Shown here: one piece after another, positions 11,573 to 28,500 of the stretch
Numbering within the stretch: the first letter of the stretch is position 1
How the letters are laid out: each line of letters opens with the position of its first letter
Origin: Glandiceps talaboti
Lineage: Eukaryota; Hemichordata; Enteropneusta; Spengelidae
Assembly (NCBI RefSeq): GCF_964340395.1
Contig: NC_135553.1
Coordinates: 5,490,001-5,554,000 of the forward strand
Reading direction: 5' to 3'
DNA length: 64,000 bases
Position numbers and translations under genes: made by a program
The notes under the pieces: model-generated
What the model saw: only the letters and a program-made list of their open reading frames with translations
Databases searched by the model: none
What the model was told of the DNA's origin: nothing

Positions 11573-14500
11573 TCATGATTTCTTATGACTCGTATGAGGT
11601 GTGAGCTCACAGCTGATTTTCCATAATTCCTGCGAAGAAAATATATTACATTATTTAACATAGATTTCATAAAAAACATTTAATGAAAATTTAAAATGTA
11701 TAAATAGAAAAAAAGTATCAATGTTGTTGTAGCACAAATGACTTACAATACTACAGTGCTAACCTATGACAGAGGCAATAAATATACATGTACTCTATCA
11801 ATATCATCATTACAGTCAGTACCATTCTGTTAAGCATTTTAGAAGTATGATAACTTTGGTATTTTGACCTCATTTGCATGTCATTTGTAACATAACCCCA
11901 AAGTAACATCCCACCAAATTTCAGACCCATTAGCAAGTCTTTTGACCAAATATCTCCACTTTGCATATCATCAGTAAGGATCATTTTGTCTTGAACAATT
12001 CTTTATCTGTTAATGTCAAGTAAAATAACCACACAATACCAAGACAATTGGTCCATGGTTTATTGATTACCTGTCATATCACATACAATATACTCACAAA
12101 CACCTACACAGACTGTTTACACGACCTAAGTTTGCATATCACTCTTGAACCTTGAACTCATTTGTAATAAAACCCAAGTCTATCAAAAGCTGAAACACTG
12201 GGTAGATTTTAAATAAACCCTGTTTTATAAATAACCCTGGACTTGTTTTCTTGAACTCAAATTTAAAGTTATGCATGTGTCAAGTTCAAATATCATAATC
12301 TAGTTGTGTCTTATACGAATATTTGGACTAATAGTAGTTTTCTAAACAAACCAATGCTAGTACTAATAAAACCAACCAAACCATACAATTTGACAGGGAA
12401 ATTCTGCCAAAAGCACTGACAGAGTTAGTCTGGATGCCAACGTGGTTTCTAACTAAACGACTGACAGAGTAGAATACTTGCCAATTGTGCTATCCTTGCA
12501 TACTGGAAGTATTGGGGGAATTCAGTGGATAGTTGGGTCACAGTAAAACGTTTGTCTGTGTCATTTTCTAGACTTCGCAGGAATTCTAGACAATCTTTAA
12601 AATGTTCATATGCACTGCATGTAATGTCCATGTCAGCAACAGTAAAATTCAACCTGAAATTTAACAAAAAAGATTGTGTACATTTTTTCTGATACCCATA
12701 TAATGTACAAAAGCAGTGTTAGTCTACATTTATACACTTTAAAAGAATTTACTGATGTTTCTTCGCTTTTTCAGGAGTTACAAGTCTTTCATTTTGTTTT
12801 TTTAAAATTTATATGTGTCTGTAGTTGGACCCTCATTCAATACTTCTATAAAACGAATCTTAGTGTTGGTTGAAGGCTTAATTAGGACTCATACCCTGAA
12901 CCACACTAAACATTTATCTTCTGGTATGTTGCCATGTGGTAAAGTTTGGATTGACCTTGGGGTGGAACAAATGGAACAAACTGATCACCCATCCTCATAC
13001 AAAACAACCCCATTTCAATTTCAACTTCTCCCTTCTGTGAAATACTAATACTTTTCACTCAAGAACTTGTTTTCACTCTTTTCACTGGCATGGTTTTTCC
13101 CATGAAAATACTATTTATTCATAGTTACCATCCATGGTAGAGAAGTTAATAATAGTACCTTTTGAGTTGGGGTCAAGCACAATGATTAAAAAGACCTATG
13201 AAAGAAGATTGCAGATTGCAAGTCTACAGGTGGGCTAGAGGACACACTACCATTAACTAGAAATGAGTCTTAATATCTCAAAGCCTTACATCACAAACTT
13301 TTTGAGTTTTGATCAGTACATATCATTGATAAATTATTTGTACTCAGTTTTCCTGGATTTGCTAAAATATGAATCATGAGTACGGGTTAGGATCATAATT
13401 ATATCCTGATTGTTGAAGGCTTCAATACTTCTAGAACTCTAGGAATGTCACTCCAGAAAATTAAGGTCATAAACTTTAGGTTCTCATGTCATGATTTAAC
13501 ATCACATAAAGTTTGCATGATTGCCAAGAAACTCCTAAGTGCATATTACCTTTAGATAAATAGTCAGTGAATATTCAATTACATCTAAATAAATATGTAT
13601 ATCTGCTAAGTCCCATGATGCAACAGTAGACCAGTGTGAGAACAATAGACGTGAAATTGAGTTTCAATTTGGTGTTTTTTGGTAATTATGAAGTTTATCT
13701 GTATTAGATGCTCACTGAATATTCATGATTCCTAAGTGCCTATTACCTTTAGATAAATGGTTACAAATATTAGTGTGCATCTAATAAATATGTATATCTG
13801 CTAAGTCCCATGATGCAACAGTTGACCAGTGTATGAACAGTAGAGGTGAAATAGAGTTTCAATTTGGTGTTTTTTGGTAATTATGAAGTTTACCTGTATT
13901 AGATGCACACTGAATATTCATGATTCCTAAGTGCCTATTACCTTTAGATAAATGGTTACAAATATTAGTGTGCATCTAATAAATATGTATATTTGCTAAG
14001 TCCCATGAGGTAATGATGGACCAGAGTGAGAACAACTGTGGTGCATTATAGTTTCAATACGGTGTTTCTCGGCAATGGCATGAAATTTATGTCATGTGAA
14101 ATCAAGAAATGATTTACCAGAACCCAAAGTTTATGAAAAGACATCTATTTCCTGGAGTGGCTTTACCCTTTAAAAGTTTATAACACACTAGTTTAGTTTT
14201 GTGTATTAAAATTCACAACTTTACATGACAATAAAGTTGTGGTCTATGTGAAAAAATAGCATTTTCTTTCTCGTCTCATCTTTCTCTGGTAAATAACATT
14301 TGAGCAGCTATTAATCATCCAAATAATGACATGACTAATAAATGGTACAAAAGATTACTTCTTTACCTTTTTTCAATGGCAATGTATGCTATCTTTGTCT
14401 GCCCATTGGTCATTAGGTTATAAACAGTTCTAAAGAAGCCATCAGTTAAGGCATCATCATAAACAACTGAAACATAAGGATATCCAAGATAGGCAAATTC

Positions 14501-17500
14501 CTCATCTTATGAAGTCTGACCCCCTATGATGCTGACAAAATGCACAAATATCTTACTGGTAAATTAGACATTACTGGTATTCCTTATAATAATATTTCTA
14601 AGAAAAATACAAATGACATAAGGGACCTTGCCACTATGAGTGGAAGACGAATTGTGACAAGACCCCTTATGTCACAGGTATTTTTCAGCAGAATGAAAAC
14701 TTACTGAAGAATAAATATATACCTGCTATAAGGATAGAAAACATCTCCAGACAAAAACATTGAGGTAAATTTGATGTCATCACCACAGATTTTCTGATAA
14801 ACCCTTGCAGGAAATTCCCAAAATGGATGAGCAATTGTCCAATTGTCAAGTGCAGTAGACTATCTTTACAAGATTTCAAAGTTGAGTAAGTTACTGAGGT
14901 GCAATTTCATCACCTAAACTCATATTATATTGATAGCAGTAATCAATACAAAATATACTAATGGCAGAAATAAGCCTGACTGGCTTTACTGTGTTTATCT
15001 CTTGACATTATGTCAGTCATTGAATACAACCATGTAGAACACTAACTCACCATCAGCTGCAATCACCACACTCACATCATTTCTTAAACTCCAAAGGTCT
15101 TCTTTCCTCCAGTGGAAAGGATCCTTGTCATCTGAAATGATGTAAATCACCCACTAAGAATAACATGCCAACAAGTTTAACATTTGTGGACCAGGAACTT
15201 AACATCCTGGCAACTAAAATTTGCACAGGTGCAATCCCATCACTTACTAATTGCTGTGGATTGTATATTGTATATGACTCTTTGTGTGTGTGTGTGTGTG
15301 TGTGTGCACTCTTTGTGTGTATATCATGTGTGTACACTGTGTGTGTATGTATGTACACTCTGTGTGTATGTGTATGTGCACTTTGTGTGTGTAATTGCAT
15401 GCATAGTGTATGAAGTCTTTATGTGTATGTGTATGTGTATGTGCAATCTTTGTGTATGTAATCTTTGTGTACGTGTCTACACAGGGAGTAGCGAGTATGT
15501 CATTGACAATTTACTGTTTGTGGTGGGTGGATTGAAACAGATTTTTGTTGTTGTTTTCCTTTTTTCCCTGTCTTAAAAATAAAAAACAACTTGACAGTCT
15601 TCCTGCTGAATAGTCACTCTCTTTATTGACAACTTTTATCTTAGCTGAATTTCTTTATGTTAAAAAGGACCCAGAAAAATAATTTTCATCAATCTTACAT
15701 CACACGACATGTCTCTCTGTCTCTGTCTCTCTCACTCTGTCTCTGTCTCTCTCTCTCTCTCTCTCTCTCAAGAAAAGAAGAAAAGAAGGTTAAAATTAGA
15801 AATTGTAGATTGATAAGATACCTGCTATACACTGAGGCAGGGCATTATGGGATATAAATAAAGTCAGGAGCTTCACACCTCTTAAAACAATGCTGAGGGC
15901 AGCTAAGGGAACAGCAATATTTTCTGGGTACCTAATCATAAAGAAATGCAGCAAAGATAAAATGTACCTGGCCTTTCAAGGTTTTTTTTTCCACTAACCT
16001 GTGTTTGGCATAGACTTCATCCAGTCCAACTCCCTTACAATCACTGGGTTGCCATTTCTAATATATTCATTTCTTTCCACATTTTTTCTACATGTTTCTA
16101 AAACTTGTATTCCAACATCTACAAAAATAAATACATTTTACAAACAGATATCCCTCTTACTAACAAACATAACATTTTGGGTTTGTTTAATTCCAAGTTA
16201 GCATAATAAGAAAAATCATCAGCTGTCATCTAATGATAAGATATATCATGGTCAATACACATAGAGTTTTCTTACCTGTACAGAATACTTTGTCAGCAAT
16301 CGTTGCCATGACAATACTGCTTAACCCAACCCCAGCCCCTAATTCTAAAACAGTTGTATTCTTAAACTGGTCTTGTCTGTCTAGGATATAGTCACACAGT
16401 AGCATTGCACCATTCCATACCTGTAGACAAGTAGAAAGTAGTCACTGAATTGTGTCTCATTCATATTTAATCATGTTATGGTCAGGAAATAATGATAATC
16501 ATGTAAGTTGCTATGGTGATAATGATGAAGGTGGTGGTGGTGGTGGTGGTGGTGGTGGTGGTGGTGGTGGTGGTGGTGGTGGTGGTGGTGGTGGTGGTGG
16601 TGGTGATGGTGGTGGTGGTGGTGGTGGTGGTGGTGGTGGTGGTGGTGGTGGTGGTGGTGGTGATGGTGATGAATCATTAACTTTTCAAAGTACCTGTTTA
16701 TCCAAAATTCCGAATCTTTCTAACATTTTTAAATTTTGAACATCATTGTCCAAATTGTACACATATACTTCATAGTACTGAAATATATCCTCCACCATTG
16801 GTAAATTCACCTCATTTAATTTTACTAAGTAAATCAACTCATTCGTATTTTGCTATTTTTCCTCTTTTTTATACATACTCCATTGTATATAGCCAAGGCA
16901 AATACGAATAAATGTCCAATTTGAAAAGATGATGAAATAATTTGTGAATAATTACTCACATTTCAGTCAAGCCCTACAAATTAACATGATGCATTGATAG
17001 TTAAGAAATTGGTTTCCCCGCTCATAAATTGCCTACGCTGTCAATCAACTATTCTGTTCAAATTTCAGGTTAATTTTGATGACCTTTTGATATTCCAATC
17101 ACAACAAAAACACAGGACAGTCATAATAGTTTATGTGCTGGTGAAAATTGGATAATTGAAGTAAAGTAAGATATGAATTTGTTTTATTAAGGTCACCTCT
17201 ATGGGTACGACCTTGACTCATCTCTATCACCATGGTTACACTATTGATTAATCTCTATGGCTACTAACCTGTAAACCAACATCTCTCACTGGGGTTGCCA
17301 TGCTGTGTTCTGAAATTAGAGATGGAGAATATTAATCATTGAAAGTTGAAGATTATGTAAGCAAACACTACCAGAATACATTTTGAACTAGTGGCTGTAG
17401 GCAAGGAAATCCCTCTCCTGTACCCATCCCCTAATCGAATCGGCCGCTCCACTCTCCATACAGATTATCACCTATGTTTTTCAAAAATTAGCAGCTACTT

Positions 17501-19114
17501 TAAGCTGTAATGGTTTGGCAACAAAACGTAAATTGATAGTATTTGATTACTTGGCAACAGAGTAGATTCGTCAGGGTAACAACAAGTTAACATTAAGACA
17601 TCAAACTTTTTTAATGACAAATATCACATTTCAGATTCAGGTACTGGGCTTTAAATTTGCAATTCTCCAACTATACATTTATCTGATTTCTTACCTATTA
17701 TGATCAAATTTTCCTGAAATCCAATTTCTGACTCTTGTTGCCTAGTTACTATATAATCACCATCTTCATCAATTGCTACAGCAGCAGCAGTCACTCCCAT
17801 TGCTGCATCACCTTTGCCATCTATGTTTTTCTTCTTGAATTTGAACACAGTTTTCCACACTGAAATGTATACAATGCATGATTTGAGGTCAATGAATATT
17901 CAACATTGATAAAAGTAACCTCTCTACATCATGAACTGTGTGAGTTTGCGTCGCTCTTCGTAGTCTAGAATCCAGGTGATTGGGGATTTTGAATTTTGAT
18001 CCCCCCCCCCCCCCCCTGGTGATTTCACCATCATCGTGTTGGGGTAATAATGAACTCAAAACCACCATTCACATATTAATTCCTGGGGCTGTGGAAAAAC
18101 ACTCATTCTTTTAAACTAAGCAAAAAACTACTTGCAATCCTGCCACTTCTCAAAGTAACCTGCCCTCAAGAATGTGCAGGAATTGTTTCTTCAGTATCAC
18201 TCTCACTACTATCAACAGTACTTTCAGCATTGTCAGTTTCTCTATCACTTTCAATAATACCTATTACACTAGTGTCAGATTCACTCTCATCAGAGTCACT
18301 ACTGTCTGTTTCAGTTCCATTAGTGATATCAGTTATAATTTCATTTGGAGTCATTTTTCTTGAATTAAATTCACTGGGAAAGCAATGGGACTGAATTTAT
18401 TTTTAAAATCACATGACATTTAAGTGAAAGATATTTAGGAAATGAACAGGAAACCTAATGTTTACAAGATACTGTGTTTGATATTTTACTGAATTTGATA
18501 AACCCTCTTTACTATTCTGATAAATTATTCAAACAGTTTTCCAAAGTATCAGTTTTGGTCCTTGGACTGTGTGTACTGATAATATTCACTTTGGCAAAAC
18601 AGATAGTATATAAATCGAATAACACAGCTACACCATGCACAAGCCACGTTGAACAAAAAATATGGAATGTATACCCTGGTTGTTCTATGTCATGACAACA
18701 TATGTCATGACAGCAAGTGTCTACATCACTGGTTCTGCTGTGTTCGAAATATGAGTCAAAACATTCAAAATTTCCATTACTTTCCCAGACTTTTCTTTGA
18801 TATTACTGACGCTGGTATGATTATGATATTCTCAGCAGGAAAATACCAGTGATCTATTAAATGGTCTAGCGACGCGTAGTGACAAAGACCCCTTAGGTCA
18901 CTCGTATTTTCCTTGACTGAATGAAGACACATTCCAGGAATAACATCTAAATGTAGACCATGGTAAGAGGTCAGTGACTAAACATAATCTTGTATTTTAG
19001 AGAAAGCATACGTGACTTATGACCTTTTCTGTCCATACCACCATGTACATAGCCTGATGATGGTTCATATTGTACATGCACATCGGAAAGAAATTCTTCG
19101 TCTTCACAAATCAT
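11573..19114 (-). CDS. METTL22: METTL22, class I SAM-dependent lysine methyltransferase
   Basis: METTL22 belongs to the METTL21-like protein lysine methyltransferases. Nine coding exons: 19012-19114, 17695-17859, 17269-17309, 16276-16420, 15999-16118, 15051-15131, 14367-14466, 12482-12653 and 11573-11629. They join in frame to 327 residues; human METTL22 is about 404, the difference lying mainly in the disordered N-terminal part. Visible motifs: LSDVHV near residue 10, EHSMATPVRDVG (90-101), SAM-binding motif I VLELGAGVG (127-135), acidic CTDVG (150-154), ELDWMK in exon 5, the family DxxY motif as DVVY (218-221), LNFTVADMDITC in exon 8 and a final ELWKI. The start is chosen because exon 1 matches human EVTF..LSDVHL. 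The exon 1 donor (19011) is set by phase and is the least certain joint. The last intron has a GC donor. The neighbouring genes do not suggest a partner. Confidence 0.95.
11630..12481 (-). other. METTL22: GC-AG intron of METTL22
   Basis: The last intron begins GCAAGT at 12481 and ends CAG at 11630. Joining there gives ..IAQL|ELWKI.., matching human ..LQQLELWKI... The nearest GT, a few bases downstream, would shift the frame and destroy the C-terminal match. GC-AG introns are a known minor class whose donors usually have a strong consensus otherwise, as here. Confidence 0.85.
13533..14092. repeat. ~195-bp tandem repeat, three copies, in METTL22 intron 7
   Basis: A unit beginning CCTAAGTGCCTATTACCTTT starts at 13533, 13731 and 13926 (steps 198 and 195). 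Copies 2 and 3 are close to each other; copy 1 and the end of copy 3 are more diverged. Inner landmarks are TCCCATGATGCAACAGT and GAATATTCATGATT. It lies between the exons at 14367 and 12653. Confidence 0.88.
15281..15480. repeat. TG-rich microsatellite in METTL22 intron 5
   Basis: About 200 bp of TGTG, GTAT and CTTTGTGTG runs between the exons at 15051-15131 and 15999-16118. Open frames on both strands here are low-complexity. Confidence 0.85.
15713..15770. repeat. TC/TGTC microsatellite
   Basis: A run of CTCTGTCTCT changing into pure CT, within METTL22 intron 5. Confidence 0.85.
16530..16670. repeat. (GGT)n triplet tract in METTL22 intron 3
   Basis: About 140 bp of GGT repeats with a few GAT interruptions, located 110 bases upstream of the exon at 16276-16420 in the transcript sense. 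On the transcribed (minus) strand it reads CCA, and the open frames are polyglycine and polyhistidine. It lies between confirmed exons, so it should be spliced out. Confidence 0.95.
17963..18084. mobile_element. Small fold-back (MITE-like) element, copy A
   Basis: The left part starts GTCTAGAATCCAGGTGATTG and the right part holds CTCAAAACCACCATTCAC, roughly the reverse complement of the left. A C16 run sits in the middle. It shares both arms with a second copy at 47478-47577, which is how the ends were recognised. No protein is encoded. It would be a non-autonomous DNA transposon remnant in METTL22 intron 1. Confidence 0.6.
18166..18354 (-). other. Acidic open frame in METTL22 intron 1 (possible alternative exon)
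   Basis: An open frame of 62 codons, rich in Ser, Asp, Glu and Thr (for example DSSDSDESESD). It lies between METTL22 exons 1 and 2, in the sense direction. Vertebrate METTL22 has an acidic, disordered stretch at about this place, so an alternative exon is conceivable. However, I find no acceptor and donor pair that keeps the phase between the two flanking exons, and the frame ends in a stop. Left out of the main model. Confidence 0.25.
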
Positions 19115-19962
19115 GGTTATAGTTGGATGTCATCTCAAGCATACGAAATCTCCTACACCAGTCGTATACCAAGTGTCATCGTTTTTGCTCATCAAATTGA
19201 CTAGCCGATCTCAGAATCCAAACTCAACTTCGATCGCCGAAGTTGACATTTCACGTTTCATCCATTACTTTAGGATTTGTGTGGTTGAGGGCGCTCTAAC
19301 TGATGCGGGAGGATACGAGAGATGATATCGACCATCATCACGTTTTATACACTTGGAAAATGCACGGTCACGGGCAGTCTAGTTGAAGATCATAGGGAGC
19401 GAAATGAACATCTTTTTATTTTAACAAAGTATTAATGTCCTTATAAACGTCAAAGTGATAAAGGACACGGCAGTAATTTCACATCATGTTATGTACTTGG
19501 TTTTTAATTGTTTGTTTTGATACATTATACACATAGACAGGTGGAGGTGTGAATTTCCGTGATGAATACATGTAGGGCCTACACCAACACGAACGAAGGC
19601 ACTGCGCAATAGTATAGGAAATTTGAAACATTGAGCTTGTTAGAAACAGGTAAAATAAATAAATGAATTGGCGCGATAAATACTGGGCTCAGCACATTTG
19701 AAACAGAGATGCATGTGTAAAGTTATGTTACATTTCTTTGGTTGATAAGAACATTTTTATGGCCTCTTTACATCATATATTCATTTACTTACTTTTCCTG
19801 TGTTTAACAACTTTCACTTGTAAATGTTTGCCTGTCGCTGGTTGTATCGCCAAAAAAAATATTCACAGGTTTTGGTAGTGCTCATATAGAAAAATGATAA
19901 ACTGGGGACTTTTACATATAATACTGTGTATCTCGGCAAAGTTTCCTAAAACAACATAACTT

Positions 19963-20381
19963 GAACAATTTTCATAATTTTCCTGTACAATGTATCGCTG
20001 TTGTTTTAACGTTTACGTTTATTGTTCATGATGACATGGCTTGGTTTCAATCGGTCTTGTTAAAAATTAAGTTTAAAAAAAAATGTAAACGTTAAAACAA
20101 CAGTTTATCAAATGGACCAATTATCAAGCAATACAAGATAAAAAAAACTGCTAAAATATACAATTTGAAAACATACTCATTTGTCATGCCCTTCTGCGAC
20201 TATAAACAGCAAAGATTTAAAAGTGAACATGTTAATTTTTTCGAAGTATCCTCATAATTCAACTGTATACTGGATTCAGAATAAATGAATTTACACATGT
20301 AAATTTCATATGTGATTCTGACATGCATCATCATACCGCCCCCAGCGATACATTGTACAGGAAAAATTATGAAAATTGTTC
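19963..20381. repeat. Split palindrome or fold-back element with an internal insert
   Basis: The left arm 19963-20016 is matched in reverse by two separated blocks. 19998-20016 pairs perfectly with 20085-20103 (19 bp). 19963-20000 pairs with 20343-20381 (one base difference in about 38). Closing up the ~240 bp after 20103 would make one continuous ~54-bp inverted repeat around a ~68-bp loop. CAG occurs at both edges of the extra piece (20101-20103 and 20343-20345). This fits a palindromic element later interrupted by an insertion. Confidence 0.75.
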
Positions 20382-20474
20382 CAGTCATGCACACACGTGG
20401 TCGTACAATAGTCTATGACCTTATTAGTGTATTACGTCATTCGACATTGTTTACTGAGGGTCAACAAGTCTAAC

Positions 20475-20615
20475 ATGCACGCTACTACATTGATATTACC
20501 GCAAGAAAATGCAGACACGTATGAAAAAATAGAACATGTGGCAACCCCTTACGCAAGTTACGATACAGAACAGGTTGAAATGCAAGCTGCACACGTTTCA
20601 AACATTTATCGTTGA
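20475..20615 (+). other. 47-codon open frame resembling a receptor tail (unplaced)
   Basis: It reads MHATTLILPQENADTYEKIE, then HVATPYASYDTEQ and on to a stop after NIYR; the frame is open upstream to 20415. Tyr-rich ATPYASYD-like stretches occur in cytoplasmic tails of some adhesion receptors, but I cannot name a family. No companion exons are visible. It may be an orphan terminal exon, a decayed copy or chance. Confidence 0.2.
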
Positions 20616-22732
20616 GTTCAGAAGAGAATACTAGCTTAGTTAAATTTGATATTCTGTCCACCCTACTTAAATTGATGTTTTCTTTTGTTCTTTTTTTGAA
20701 TTTGCTACGTCATAAACGCAAACAACATGTAGGCATACTTGAGAATGGACACGCCCATCTTCAAATTGACAGACACGTCACTTAGTAAATGATTACTCTT
20801 GGGTCAAGAGAGGTGACATATTGTTTTGGTCGTCAGGACTTCGCAAATACGGTTGCTGCAAACTCTCATGACCCACTTCTCATCACATCTCCTCTCTGTC
20901 GAGAAATTCAACTTTTAGTTTTCTGTCAGAATGGGCTAAAAATACTTAGTGTTGCAAGTACAAACTGCCATGACCCAATTTTCATCACATTTCTTTTGTC
21001 GAGAAATTCAACATTACATTTTGAAGGATTTTTAGACTATTAACTATTCGGGAATATAAAGTCCAGTCACTTCGACGACTGGTGCCGGTGGCTTGGGATT
21101 ACTACTAATGCTATTGAGTAACTTTATATGAAAGTAATAGCCTTTCTAACCGATCTAGCTATGTCAGGTCCACTCATATCAATCTTAATAAATCCGACAA
21201 AGTTTACAGGAGTACAAGTATTCCTGCTAAATTTGACAACAAAATTTGTCAAGTCATCTGAGCTCACGGTGGTACTGTTTTAGCCTTGGGAACTGGACCT
21301 ATAACTTTGTTCAATACCATTAGGAGGTTACTGGTTTAAATATAGATCGGTTTATAGCAATGTAAGTTTGCATTGTAAGATCTTTGACTTCAATTCAAAT
21401 GTCTTCAATTGTTACTAGCCTACAGGGGTTGCTAGGATTACTTCTACTTGTAGTTGGGAGAATTACTTTACTAGGTGTTACTGTTAAATAACTCTCCCAG
21501 CCACGTGTAGAATCCTGACTTTTATTGAAGTACACTGTGTGATGTATAATAAAAGACTAGAGATCAGAGAGAGTAGTTTGAGGGTGAGAAAACAGTACCT
21601 TGTAAGGGGGAGAGATCAATGGTTCAATGTAGGATAAAAAACTAATTTCTTTTACTTTGGGGTGGGTTTTTTTTTGTTTTTTTGTGTGTTTTTTTTTACA
21701 CATTTTAGTTCTTATCTTATAAAAACAATTTACTTTTAATGGATGTTTGTACACCTAAATACAAACATTTCTTAAAATGTCAAATTGAGAATAGATGAAT
21801 TTTGCTATATTAAGTGCATAAAGTGTCAACAAAAGAACAATTTTTTCTCTCACTATATTCATGGCACTACATACTGAAACTGATTGTGCTGTCTGAAACA
21901 TTTTTAATTTTGGCCAATTTAGTTAGAAAGGGGGGGGGGGATGGGGTTCTAAGGCCTAACTAAACAAATTTAGTTTTTATTGTACATTGATCTCGCCCCC
22001 CCCCCCCCCCCCCACAGGCAATTGAAATTTAATAGCCATAGTGAAGGAACACCTATAAATTTGGTTATTGCCTAAACTTCCATGATTTGAAGAGAACACC
22101 TTTCAAAAAACCAGAGAATAGAAGTGACAGTCCCATGGATATGCTATCATATGAAACAAATTTTCTACTAACAGCTAGATCAGCTAGCAACAGGATTAAT
22201 TTTGTTGTGAATTTGAGTGAACTAAATTCATCACAATGTTTTATACGAAACGGGAAAGTTTGCTGGCAACAAGCACTTTCAAGAGTTTTCAGTATTTTCC
22301 TTGTACAATAGAATGAATCATTTCTGGTCACACAGCATGGATGTTTTATGAACTTGAGATAGTAAATTTTGAACTTTGCTTCGACAAGCACACCAGGTCA
22401 CATTTCCATTTTTTCCCCTTTCCTTAGCAGTCTTGCAAGCACTAGCCAAGATATACAAGAAAGGCATTCACATGTCCCTCTGCCAACTTTTGACATACAA
22501 ATTGCCACTCACACTTACACCATGCATTCAAGCCAAATACACCTCTTGGACCCATCAAACAATGCAATGTCACACTCTCTTGCATTCTTGCCCCTACTTA
22601 GGACATCTTGTTTAATTCTATAAAATAAATTCAAGACTAGTTCATTCCACCAATTTACCTATACATCCTTCCCATAGTTATCATTTAACTGTCATTACAC
22701 ACAACACAATGGATTATTTCAGTTTGTCTGGT

Positions 22733-22738
22733 TTTATT
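22733..22738 (-). other. Probable actin polyadenylation signal
   Basis: AATAAA on the minus strand about 600 bases after the actin stop codon; another lies at 23129-23134, about 205 bases after it. Both could be used. Confidence 0.45.
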
Positions 22739-23338
22739 GTCATGAATTTTTTTTAGTATAAAAAAGTTTCCTAAAACAACAATACAATTAAGCTGTGTGA
22801 CTCAACTGCACAAGGCAAGTCAGGTTTGTTTTTGTTTATAACTTTCGTTGTATTCAGTAGTGTGAATTTGTACGTGACAACTTTTTTGGTTGTACGTGAC
22901 AACTTGTTTGGCTCTTGTCAGAGACTGAAGCAGAACCATCAGTTTTGTACAAAGGATAGCACCAGTTCCATTGTAGGAAACCTACCCAACTAACATTTGC
23001 ACATTGTAATGCATCACCACTTAATCTGAGAGGAACTACTAACGAACTAGGTTAAATACTAAAACTGAACTATGATAGCTGGCAAAACATAACAGCAGTC
23101 TCTCTTGAGCTTTTAACGAATACTGAAATTTATTTAACTATCAAAAGCTGCCAAATACATTTCAAGATAGCTGCCCAGAGATGTATAAATTTTTGACTAA
23201 TCTTTGGTGCACTCAATGGCAGCCATTTTGAAATATGTCACGCAAAGCATGATGGGTCATTGTTCTGTTGTAATGTTCATTGTCGTCTAAGTGGTTGCAA
23301 ATGTAATGTAGAGGACCAGAGTTAGGCAGTTAGGCAGT

Positions 23339-27951
<4,613 letters not shown>

Positions 27952-28098
27952 CTGAAAGAAAATTAACAAAAACATAATCAATTTACAGTACATATACAAC
28001 ACAGCTGCAAAGATTTCAAAAGATCTGATATATTTTCACTCTGTCATCTGGATTGCGTTCAAATTTAAAACGCGCTGCTCCCAACTGTACCTCGTGGT

Positions 28099-28137
28099 TT
28101 TCGTCTGCAACGGAAGACTCTAAAGTTGCAGACGAAA
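28099..28137. repeat. 13-bp perfect inverted repeat in actin leader intron
   Basis: TTTCGTCTGCAAC (28099-28111) and its exact reverse complement GTTGCAGACGAAA (28125-28137) flank a 13-bp loop. It could form a small hairpin in the pre-mRNA or be a paired binding site. Function unknown. Confidence 0.7.
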
Positions 28138-28400
28138 TCATCATGGAGCTTGGTTCATATATGGTTTGATGGAAACTTTAAAAAAAAATATTACCACTCA
28201 ATTGTGTTCACTGAAATAAAACTCTACGAGTGAAGTCGTCGGGTGTGGCTCTACTGAGATGTAGTATGACAAAGTACAGCGAGTCTACGAAGTCGGTAAA
28301 TTCAAAATTCGAAAGGAACTATAAAATCTTTAGCGCGACTATGTTCAATAGCACGCGCATCTATCATGTCTAAGAAAAACGTTGATAAACGAAAACTTAC

Positions 28401-28500
28401 CTTACTACGGTAAAGAACAAGAGAAAAGATTCCACAATGTGTTTGCAGAACGTGTATGCTATCACTGCCTGACTCACAGTGAGGAATACTGCAATGTGCA
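28401..28500 (-). other. Actin noncoding first exon (start approximate)
   Basis: The 3' edge is set by the GTAAGT donor at 28400. The transcription start is not visible; I place it near 28450-28500 by analogy. No clear TATA box was found at a fitting distance. Confidence 0.5.

Larger units (their letters stand above)
19115..22714. other. Gap between METTL22 start and actin 3' end
   Basis: No confident gene. The METTL22 promoter should lie just right of 19114. The stretch holds a split palindrome (19963-20381), a tail-like open frame (20475-20615), two diverged ~100-bp direct repeats near 20850 and 20951 (both with TGTCGAGAAATTCAAC), and G and C runs near 21929 and 21996. Confidence 0.55.

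Noticed and set aside
16452-16739. Polyglycine and polyhistidine proteins
   Set aside because: Translations of the GGT tract, which lies inside a METTL22 intron.
20789-21043. 84-codon frame (+)
   Set aside because: It spans two diverged direct repeats sharing TGTCGAGAAATTCAAC; the similarity is at DNA level and no protein family fits.
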